Source of the DNA: Tanypteryx hageni
Taxonomy: Eukaryota; Arthropoda; Insecta; Odonata; Petaluridae
DNA: 64,000 nt
Assembly (NCBI GenBank): GCA_028673005.1
Contig: CM054116.1
Coordinates: forward strand, 23,103,840-23,167,839
Reading direction: 5' to 3'
Numbering within the stretch: position 1 is the first letter of the stretch; each line of letters opens with the position of its first letter. Below the pieces are notes generated by a model, which saw only the letters and a list, made by a program, of their open reading frames with translations, had not been told where the DNA came from and made no database searches. Shown in pieces: positions 49,501 through 61,500 of the stretch. The position numbers and the translations under genes were made by a program.

Positions 49501-52500
49501 GCGTAGCTGCCATTACATTAATGGGATAGACTTCCATGAAAAGGGACCACTTCAGTTAGCCACCCAATTCTTCTGAATAAACATTCACGGGCCAAGTATC
49601 ATTCCTCCTCGCCGATTACGACTCAGATGCAAAAGAGGATAGTCACGATATTTTCTTATTTTCCTCATAACACACTTCTTCCTCGCGATGGCCTTCAAGG
49701 AAACGCTGACGACTTCGGCACTGACGCCCTACGCAAGAGGGATGGATACCTAGGATGGAGGCAGACGAGAGGGAGAGAACAGGAAGAAGCGGAAGCCTTA
49801 AATAGAAGCATATCACAAACCAGCACTAAGTGCGGCACGTGCTAAACAAAAGCTCAATCGAAAAATGCCCAACATCGAAAAATATTCGCTTGTATATGAC
49901 CAAAAAGACCAAATTAAATTCTAGGTTCCTTTGTTTCAAAGACAAACTAAAAATACGAAAGCGACATTTTTCAATGTATCATGAGCTTCTCTATCGTAAA
50001 GTATAAGTCGGCACGAATAATTTCGTTAAGAAGTATCAACAAATGAAACTACACTCGTAAACTGTGAGTCTAGGATGACTATTAAGCATCATGACCAAGT
50101 AAAAACTATCAGCGACCATTTAAAAGTGGCCCAGTATTCTTCACGGTTTGAAAAAATGTTTTAACTTTACACAAACAGGCGATAGGAGATACTAGGTAAC
50201 TACATTCTAGAATGAAATATTTCTCGAACACAAAAGCAGTTTTTGCGCCTTAAAAGACTCAAAATATATAATGTACTAAAAATAGACAGAAAACTCAATC
50301 TAATCATAACAGAGATACATCGAGTGAATAAGGAAGTAAATCCATTTATATGTACCACAAGGGGCATCATTTATCTGAAGAAGCGGCAAAACGCTATCGC
50401 GATGAAAACAATTCATGTGAAAATTTTACTTATTTAATGACATCACGCCCTTTGATTGGCAATGAAACAATTCGAGAGATTTTTGGCGTATCGCAAAACG
50501 TAACTCAAAATTCATGACAAAAATATACGAGCCTAAGCTTATGTTATCTGTGTATCATAGTGATTATGTATGGTTGTCAACGTCCCCATCAATTATTTTG
50601 TATTAAAAGCATTAGTGTTAATCATTTCACATTTTACGCGAGCAATGAGATAAATTTAAGGGCGACTTTAACGAAAATACTTCGGAGCATCTGGGTAAAT
50701 ATAGTAAATAGTATTTGATAAAATCGTCCTGAAGCTGTGTGAAGTTGGCATGTGAGATAACCTCCAGTATCGATCGATATCTCAGACGTGTCTATAAATT
50801 AAAACCCAATGCAACAAAGTACTAATTTTCTAAGGCAAGCCCCACGTACACAAATCCAGGAGCTGCCTCAGGCAACGTACACTCATACCAAATTCATCTG
50901 CTACTAAAATCAAAAAGTGTGTGCGATAATTCAAAAATAAGAACATTAATTACATATAAAATTATTTGGAAGAAATGTTCGGAAAAGAGTTCGAAAAAAG
51001 TCGAAAACGATATATGTACACGAAATGTGCGAATGAAAAGAAAAGCGACGTAAAGACATTCGGACGTCTAAGCTAAACAATTGCTCCGATGCACACGGAA
51101 CATACGATCGCTAGCTGATAAATCAAGTAATACATAAATAGACAACTTTGTTCGTCTTATCTTTTTCAAAGAACTTATCTTGGCCACAGATGACGATACA
51201 AAACAAATTACTTTCTCTGAAATTTGACTTAAATACAAGAAAACAATTCCATAAGCTGAGTTGGCCCGCATTTCCTCTCGCTCATACCGATATTATTATT
51301 AGATGACCTATTACGTTAGGTAATAATGGATATTCACGTTTAATACGATGCATATCGGTAAATAGGTTTTATTATTGTAAAACTTATTTCCACAACTAGT
51401 AAAAAGTACTAAATTTGCGAAAAAATATCAATATTTCTACGAGATCCACACATCCATTCATGTAATAAGCTGTATAGCAGGTGCGCGAAGTCCATTATTT
51501 ATTCAAGAATGCAGCTATAAACGGGTCACATGGGAGACGTTATCCAGTTAACTACGTGTGTGGAAGCGAAGGGAGCTATGGCAAGATGGCGGTACCAACC
51601 ACGTCATAATGCGTTTATACATATTGGAGTGGGATAGAAGTTTACAGGGTTGAAAATTAGCTCCGCTCACTGCAAAATCTCTAAGCTTTTATCTTCGGTT
51701 AAAAAGCAAAAACATGAGTTAACAAAAATTTGAATAAAAATGACTTACCAAAAGGAGTGGGGGGGGGGGGGGGCGAATGATCACCTCTCCCACGAATAAC
51801 CTGTGCTGGCACATTGTCAGGAGTTCGTATAATCACCGAATAAAATTAAGTCTTAAAAATAGAATGAGATACAGTAAAAGTTCCAAAAGCATCATTTCCA
51901 GTATCCTCTGTGAGAGCGTTAGCAGAGATGACGAACAGAACACCTCTAATGAGCACAGGAAATTTTTCAAATAACGTTCTCCATAGACACCCACATAGAT
52001 TTCCGCGTCGTCTTTGATAACTCAATTCGAAAGAATTGTGTTGAATGCCAGCTTCGTCAACGATCATTAATTGCTAGCTTGCAGCTGTTTAGACACAGAT
52101 AAAACCGCTACCATTAAAAAGACCAGCTTGGAAAACGGAACGTCAAGTTGGAAATGAAAATCTAACAATAAGTCGATAATTTTTTTGATATGATCATGAA
52201 ATCTATTACAACAGAAGATACAGAAATTCGAAATGATTAAAACTTACGCTGAAAAACTACATACATTCAAAATTATAAAAAAAAATTAAGTTACACACAT
52301 GCAAGTATCTGGCTTACAAGGGGAGACTACGTACCTGGGTCGTCGATTTCGACGTAACTTTTTTGGGTGGTAGAATACTTCAAATAAGTATCGGCTTTTG
52401 ATTAAATGGACATCAGTTACTGTTCGATTCGTGCTATTCGTCACACACGTTTTTGGATGATAACTGTCAAGAAAAGCATTCATAAGGCTTCAAAACTGAT

Positions 52501-55500
52501 TAAAAATGAATTAATTCTGTCGTCATTTTACCGGATTTGGAGCACGTAACTACAACGTTTAGGAACTCCTCCTACAACTGCCTCACGGTTCTGCTCACTC
52601 GAAGCACAAACGTATCTCCAGGTTCTTGCATACAAAGAAACACTTTGGGTAGCAAATTTCCTGAGGTGGTAATCGCATATTGTGCCGTGTATGAATGCGT
52701 GATTTGTTCCTATCTCTGGACAGCCTTGTCGCCTTGATGAGTCAAGGTTCGCTTCACATCAACTCTGTACTCACATCCAGTTTGGTCGTATTAATGACGT
52801 AGTCTAGGTTATAGTTGGTATTATGCGCAATGTTTGTTTTCGGAAAACCTCGGCAGCTTTTCAAGTTTCTTCCATAAACGTTTCATCTTTTTGAAAAACG
52901 TGGTTCGTAACTTTTCGCTATCGATTTCGGAATTGTTTCTCGAATTTTATTAGCCACGCTCGAGATGCAATGAAGGTGAACCCCAGCGATGCAGCTAACG
53001 CCCACTGGATGTAACTTGGTCCTTCCCTTTCCTTGCTTTGCAACATCTGTCATATGTAAAGTTTTTAATTATGTTATGTTTGTCCAAGCTCGTTCCTCCT
53101 TTCGCATTATCTTTACTCCACTCTGATACTTGTTCTTTGCGTTTCAAAAGCTGCGATCATCGTTCCTGTAGCGTTAGATTTACAATTCACATCGAAATAT
53201 CTACCAATACGCTCTTGTGCATCGATTTTAATGAAGTAAATAAATAATAATAATATAATAAATAAATAATAATATAATAATGTTAATAAATAAACAATAA
53301 TACAAAACAAAATAATAAAGAGGATTAAAACGAAAAAACTAGATATGACGTGGGATTTGAACCCGGGACAAAATATTCGGAAGCTAGTACGGTAAATACC
53401 GAGCCAACCCACCTGCTTGACATTGCCGGCCTATTATTGCATTTTATCCAGCCACAATTAATCCCGCGAAAAGAAAAAAAGATTCTGCCGAAACTAATGT
53501 CCATTTAATCAAAAGCCGATACTTATTTGAAGTATTCTATCCCCCAAATGTTTCGTAGAAATCGACGACCCAAGGTACGTAGTCTCCCCTTGTTATACAA
53601 AAATAAGTTTTTCCTGAAGAAAGCTAAATGACGTCAATAATCATACCTGTGCCTGCTATACTATTATCTTCCACCTTCATAAATGCTGGTTTGGTAAGTA
53701 ATCGAGAACAACGGCGATTTTACAAGTATAGTTTATCGATTAAATTTATAGCCACACAATTCAATAAAACTGGATTGACAGCATGTCAACAACTCCAGAC
53801 TCGAGTGTCAATTTCAGTAAGAGTGAAATGTAGTCGGTCTCAATTTCCATTCACAAACATACAATAACAACCTACTGTCAAATGAAGCAAAATTATCGAT
53901 TAATCATAAATAAAGCCACAGATTTGTTTTCGTAATTTTGGAGAAGAATCCAAATAAAAATCCACGCCTCAAATAACAGGATTGCAGAATCCAAAAAATC
54001 TATGCCTCTAATGGTGTGGCGAAAGTAGAGGGAATTAGGGATAAACCGTATGCATCTTATGGACCATGAAAGTGGCTACAGTAGGGATGGACAAATTTGG
54101 TCATTAAATTAATTAAAATGAATAAATTCTAAAAGGATGTTTCGATTCCGATTGATAATCGGACGGCAAGTTCACTTCGATATAAAACAAAAATGCACTT
54201 AAAAATATAAAATTCTTATAAAGACGCATGCCATTAATTGCAGTAAATTTAAGAAGCTATAAATGCAATGAATCGACTCGATATTCTTATAAAACCTTTA
54301 AAACAAAAAATGCACTAATAAATAGTAAAATTCTATCAAATGACATTTAACGTAAATTAAAATAAAAACGCCATACTGTATTCTATTGTCAGAACTTATC
54401 AAAGGTTTCAACAACGACATTTGTAAATAAAATACATTTATGAATAATAACATATTAAATAGAATTTAAATTCAAAACCATCTAGTAAGTAAAAGTAACG
54501 TCGTTAGACAATTGCTGGTGATGCAGAGCTGCGACGCGATCAAAATTCCAGTTTCTGACATAAAATCGACAGACTGATTGAATCGTACCAAAATGGGTTT
54601 CTATAAGATTTATAATTTTCTTAATCATTAAAACATATAACACGAATAGTATGAATCGCATTGGAATCGGTCATCCCTATGCTACAGTTCATAAGGCATC
54701 GTGTATGTTCGGCGATTTAACGTCCGAAGACTGAGAAACTAGCATTAATAATTGTTAACCTCCAAGAAGAGAGACTCAAAAGAATAAAATTTTGCACACT
54801 GGTGTTGCACATCACCCGAACGGAACTAAGCTACTTCACTGGAATCACCGAGCCTATCCAGGTAGCCAAATTTCCACACCAGTAAATAAATAATTAAAAT
54901 TGCCACCAAGACGTTAAGTAATTTCAAAAAGCGTAATTGTACGTACAGGTGTAAATGGGGCAGATGAAGGCTTTATCCCGAAACATATAACGTGATTAAC
55001 CCGGACATATCATTCTTAAAAACATAAAATATGTTCTACCAATTGCAGAGAATTTTATTATAAAGAACAAGTTTTACGACAATGAGAAATGAGCAACAAA
55101 AGTTTCAGTAACACGCTAATTTGATTGCAACGCTTTCATTATTTAGTAACTGAAGTTGAATTTACGACATGGAACAAAGGTGATTTTTAGTGAAAAACAT
55201 ATCTTCCTCACTGGTACAAAAACAAGAAAGTCGAGGGGGGCAGGAATTTCTAAAAAGATATCTTAAAATGTAATATATTCCAAGTAAACTTCTGTTCTGT
55301 TCTATCATAATTATTAACAGATTCGTATGGTGTAGGAGTTTGTTGTAAATTCTATTAAATAACCGAGTTAACAAACGATGACAATATAGCTTCCATGACA
55401 ACGCAGTTGGTTAGTATAGCTAAAAGTAATATTAAGCAAAAGACTTCACGTACATACAGATAAGCAATGAACCATTTAACTATATATTCTAGATGTGAAG

Positions 55501-58500
55501 ATGTGGTTAGATACTACAGAATGGCCACTGATTGTAACAATAGCTTAATGAAGAAGAATTTTTCCCCATCAAACCTGGCAAGAATTGTTAAAACTTTCGA
55601 TGGTTCTAACAGCGAACTCTTTTTAGGGATTTCATCAGCTGCATGATAGGTGACAGGAAGACTATAGACGCAGACACGACTGAGGCGTAAACAAATTCGA
55701 CCGACAGCGAACAGGAAATGGGGTAGACCGAGGCAGGCATAGCGTGATATACGGAAATGCACGGGATGATAAGCTAAGAAGGTTAATCACGAGTTAAAAT
55801 GCAAGACTTGTAAATTCAGCGATAAAGGCGGATTCAACGACTGTCGATCATAGCGATACGGTATATATACGAGCGATTTAGATTTTAAATATGATGCTGA
55901 AACTTCATTAAGTTAGAATACTAACTTGTTACGGGTAATTACGAAAACGTGATTGAGTCACATGCGGGTTGCGGCAATGTTTATGGTAGCTTATTTGCTG
56001 TGGTGATGGACCCTCGGTACAGATTTACCCTTCGGACGAGAGCGCCACACTATAGGGTTTCCTTTCCGACGATGGCGACTAGTCGAAATGGAATTAACCT
56101 GCCTTCGCGAGCGGAAATCTGCGGGGCACAAACCAGATCGGCCAAATTCCATTCAGTTAATGGAGAGAAAGAATGACCGGTAAAAAGAAACGGACGAATT
56201 ACGAGATCGATTACGTCGTGATTTCACGAAAATGTGGAAAACAACCGCCATTCGCGATAGTTACGTTAACAGGAAACTGAAAAAACCCTAATTTATTGGG
56301 GACAAAAGTTCGCAGATTTATGCGTACTTTTCTATTATAGGCCCTTTTCTGCGACAGGTAAATGTCCCGAAAGCGGGTATAGGAAATTAATAAACTGTCT
56401 TAATGTAATATAATTAAAGTTTTCTCTACCTATCTAAAGATGGCAGACTTTTGCGAATAACGACGGCAAAAATTTTACGTTTTAATACAACAGGATCACG
56501 CAAGCGAACGGCACTTTCGGACGGCAACACTTACTTTCTCCTAAATTTTTAAAGTCGGCTCAATAATTAGCACTTTCAAAGCAGCACTAGCACCAGTTAG
56601 TTTTAAATGAATGGGTGTAATTTGAACTAAAACTGAAACAAATTTTACACGTTGTAAACTTGGTAGTATTTCCACATGATTATATATATATAAGACACAC
56701 ACACACATATATATATATATATCATATAAAACCTAAGTTGCTTCTAGAAGAGCTGAAATTTGGCATGAATATAGGTAATTGGATACAACCTCTGGAAAAA
56801 ATCCGAAATTTCGGAAAAAGTTATATTTAAGGAGTGTTTTTGACCCCAAAGTACAATTTTAAACACCCTTAAGAAAAGTACTGAAAACAGTGCAAGGCTA
56901 TATAAAATTTCTTTTTAAATTATTTAAAATTAAGATATAAAGTCGGGACTTGCACGGATGATGAAACCATAATCATAACACACAAAAAATCCTAATCTTG
57001 CCATAAATTTTAGTGTAACATATGTATATGTAATATTGTCTTAACGATGATTATAGTTATTGCTTAGAAAGGGCGATCTGAGCCATGAAGCTTGAAATTG
57101 GAAAACTTGGACGCAAAGCCGATTGCCCGAGGATTTAGAAATTCCGGATAGATGCCTTAATTTCGCAGAAAATGAAAACTATTATGCTATATAAATGGGC
57201 TGTGTACTTCAAAAGCTGTCGCGTTGGTTTATTTACGAGTTTATATCTTGGTGTATGGTGATTTTTGAACGCTTGAAATATGCAAGCACCGACAAATCGT
57301 AAACAATAATAATTCGTTTTTACTTAAAATTTCAATCATTTCACTTTACGACACCTCTCAATTTTTGAGTTGCCCTTACCACTGCTTTGATAAGATGACT
57401 ACAGTCCCATTGTCCTTTAAAAACACTAACGGCGCAAAAATTTTATAATATTAGGAGTCTATGCGAGCACACTTGAAAAAGATGCCTTTAAATTTGTATA
57501 ACTGTTGACGGCCCACAATTCGGGAAGAAGTGCTACTTCACAAAAGAGAAACAGCGAGGATTTAAGTCGAGAAGTCAGTGGACCACAGGTAGACAATTAA
57601 GCTTACACTAAAAGGCTGATTTATAATCAATAAATAAGACTCAAAATTCCAATAAATTAACAATACGTTTAAATTCTAGTACGATCATTTGCCGATAACG
57701 CTTTTCTCAGTTAGTAAGAAAACTCTAAAACCATCCAGAAAAGAGAATTTACATGATGCGGCGACATAAAATGATAAGGTGAACTCATAGTAAATGTGTT
57801 AAATCAAGAGTAGGCTCAACAGTCAAAATCTTCAAGGCGTAATAGATTAAAAATAGAATTATCCACGCACAAGGAAGTGCTGGTTTCACTCCTGAAAATA
57901 CGCACCCTTGCTAGTAGTATTGTAAATTACGCAATCTTTGAAAAATCGAATTCTTCGCCATATGTCAATTTGATTTTCAGCATTACTTCAAGAGGAAACA
58001 TTACAGCTTGAAAATTCTAATGCGTCGAAAGAAAATATTTTGGAAATAACGAAAGAATTTTCGGCAAGTCGAATGGACAAGACTGGAAAGAAAAATTACA
58101 TCAAAAGAGCTTTTGAGCATATAAATGCGTGTTGAAATCGATAAAAACCGAGAAGGGATGGCATAAATGGATCGTGGAAAACTCATCTGTTTTGAGTAAT
58201 ATTTTTAACCTTACGCTCATAATTATCTCCTAGAGACAACTAATCTAAAAAGCTAAATAAAAGGTAAGGGTTCTCCTACCAAATTAACCAGTCAAGATTA
58301 AAACGAGAATTCCAAACGAAACTATACTTTTTGACGACATTTCCATCACAACACGAGATTAAATTTCAGCTTTTCGTGGTCTAACCCAGATTGAAATAAA
58401 AAAGGTTCATGAAAGGTGCGTAGGACAACAGTGGGAAGGAAAAATTGCGAAGAACAGAGTAGGAGAGAGGACTGACATGGCAGAGAATAAATGAAAACAC

Positions 58501-61500
58501 AAATCGAGGTTAAGATAAGCCAACGGGCTCCGTTTCGAAGAGGTCAACGGCCTCGGAACGTTCGAGACGTCGGCGTCCCCATCTTGATCAGCTGAGATGG
58601 TTTACACGGGCGGCCCTTAGGCGTGAAGGTGAAACAGGCTTACAGTTAAGTTAGGCCTCCTAGTCAGTCACGGAAATCACTGACAAATCGTAGCCTCGTC
58701 CGAAGTGAAGAGGAAATGTAGTTTTTCCGGTTACTCTATCTCAAGCAGCAAATAACAAATGTTACGCACATCAAAGCTACACTAGTTTTCTGCAATTTAT
58801 GAAAATTTATGCCACGGGACCAGAAGCAAAATGGATCCAGGAGAAAGCTTAGCAAAGAGCTGCGAATAACGTCCAGAGTAATGGTTAATTTATTGAAGCT
58901 TGATTTAACATGACATGAATATCCATGAAATCCGCCACAGAAATATTTCATTTTCTGGAAAGGGAAGATACTGATTAAACCCCCAATTGGTTCAATTACC
59001 ATGTGTTTTCAGTTATGCACTCTTTCGAATAAAAATTCATGTCGGCATGATAGTTTAACTTTCGTGAAATTACAAAAACTAGGCTTTAGTTCGGTTAAAA
59101 AATCTCTACCTTATTGCTCGAAAGATAAACGCGAAAAAACCTGCACTTCTAGTCACATATAAATAGGTATATTAATTTTCGTCTCTAGACTGGAGTGAAT
59201 AGGAAAAACAAAATAAACGGAACTCCTTCAAGCCTCTAATTATGAACTCGACTTATTATTTCACAACTTAGTTTATTAAAAATCAGTTTAACGATAACGC
59301 AGAAAACTGATCTAGACGAGTGATTCTCATGGAAAAATTCGTCGTGTCCGCGTCTGCGACCATCCGACATGTTGCGGTGCCCGCATTGTTAAATTTAGGG
59401 TCTAACTGTGTCTAACAATACGTGATACTCGACGTAAGGCACTTAATACGTTTAATGAAATAAAATAATACACTGAAATTTGTACGAATTTTTGTATTGA
59501 TATTTTTACATTGCGTTTGATAACATGACAAATATACGAAAATCTCCATTAATTATTGTTGTTTAAAATGCAATTTTGCTGGAGGCGCATTAAAAATTAA
59601 AGAACATATTTTGGGAAAGGTTAAAAATCAAACAAAAAAATTCCTGAATAGCGAAATACTATGAGGCTTACCAACATTGCTACGGCTACACTGAACTCTG
59701 CCTTACAAACACGGATTGTTCATAAACGCAAGTACATATCGATATTTCTTGCAGCGTAACACAAGGTCTTATTCCTGTATAATTGCACCTGTTGCCTACA
59801 GTTTCGTTCGTGACATAAACGTGACTAAACAGATTGATCGAAACAAATAAAACGCCAAGCTAAAGAAAATAAGACGGTAAATAAAAGTCGACCATTCGCG
59901 CACAAATGGGAGCCAATTTTCATTTCCAATGAACTACAACGTACGACACAATATTTTCTTTTCAAGTTATTTCACGTAGAAAAAGTTGGCCAAATCTAAT
60001 TATCAAAATGGAATAAAATAATGATAAAATAACTATCCTAATTGTATTGCATACGTGGAACGCAGTTCAATCCCATATGATTAAGTCCAAAAGCACTGAA
60101 GCACTAAGGTAATTTGATTGTGCTGTGCACGAAATACAGTTAAACTTTATAAATTCAAACCGCGAAGTGACCATTTCAATCATTCGCATTTTTTATGAAA
60201 AATCATACCAATCAATATCGTTTTGTATTGCGTGGCTTCTATTGGGTTACATAATTCACTTCAGACTGGATCATAAGTCGACCCGAGTCAAGCCCTGCTA
60301 TTTTTGGTGGTTCTCTAAAAAAAAACGCTATTTCGTTAGCAGAACGAAAATTAGCGAGAAAAATTTTGTAGGACAAGAATATTGACCCGAAAGCAGCTCT
60401 CTCGCGCCCGAGTGCAGGAAGCCGGAAAGCACACACTTCTTGGAAGGCAATGCAATCGGCAAAATTCCTCAACCCTAATTGTTTGCACTGAGTGTAGCGG
60501 AGAAAGACACCATTTTGCAGAACACTTAGGGGAGAGAATGAGAAAAACCAAACGGAGAAGGAACGTAAAGACTACGAAGAGCAAAAGGAGGCACCATACA
60601 AGACGAAGATCATAGGAATAGTGGTTCGAGAAGCCACCACTTCGATAGGGAGTCAACATTGCCACACGATCAAGGTCAATCAATAGTGCCTACTAGTTCA
60701 TGATATTGTAAAACAGCTGAGATCGTACTTAAATGTAAACAACTAGTGAATAACAATACGAAAATGAAATTTAAAGACATTAAGTGAGAGGAAAGTCTGT
60801 TCTGCGCCGAGGAAAACAAGTAGAAATTATCAACTATTTCAGTCAGAAATGGCATTCAGGCAAATTTTAATGTGGTGCAACAACTTATTTAACTATGTTC
60901 GTTAGTTATTGAAAGAATAATTTCTTTCGTAGAATTATTTACACATTCCATGCCTAATTTGACAGTACAAAAGGCAATAGAAACGATGTTGAATAATTTA
61001 AACCAATCAACCCTATACACAACGTAATTCGGTACGAATTACCGTACAGTGAGATATTTTTATTCGACAAAACTGTTTTGTAAAAATCTAATTGATTAAG
61101 TTGAAGTTATTCAGCTAAAACCATGCAAATTCCCATCCATTTCTCTATGAATACCTCGCAAGCAAAAAATCGGGATGCCTTGAAATTCATCTATTCCAAA
61201 TTAGAAATTATCAAAACTTTACTTCCACAGCAAATGTCCAAATTGATCATACTCTTTTGAAGACAGCATTCTTTAAATATGATAGCTTTTAAGATTTTTA
61301 CAAATCCATGGAGTCTATAATAATAGTAAAAATATTTAACACCTTAACAAATTCATATTTAAGCAGCGTAAAATTATTTTGAAAAACAGTAATAGACTAA
61401 TTTTGGATCAGAATGAAAAATACTGATATTGACTAGGTATAAGAGAAAGCAGCATTTTCCACATATTCCAAATCACCTGTTTACGGATAAAATGTGGGTC

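Larger units (their letters stand above)
52317..53592. mobile_element. DDE transposon relic with ~100-bp terminal inverted repeats
   Basis: The left arm 52317-52417 is repeated in reverse complement at about 53492-53592 with about 90% identity; both start CAAGGGGAGACTACGTACC. TTA lies on both sides (52314-52316 and 53593-53595), so the target duplication may be TTA or TA. A degraded minus-strand transposase piece (52530-52787) and a tRNA-derived SINE (about 53228-53430) lie inside. Confidence 0.75.

Noticed and set aside
51759..51773. G homopolymer as a possible G-quadruplex
   Set aside because: A single uninterrupted run in an intron is a common and assembly-error-prone feature; nothing else supports a role.
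60382..60615. 77-codon plus-strand frame with a strongly basic tail
   Set aside because: The opposite strand is also open over the same span and no domain is recognised.
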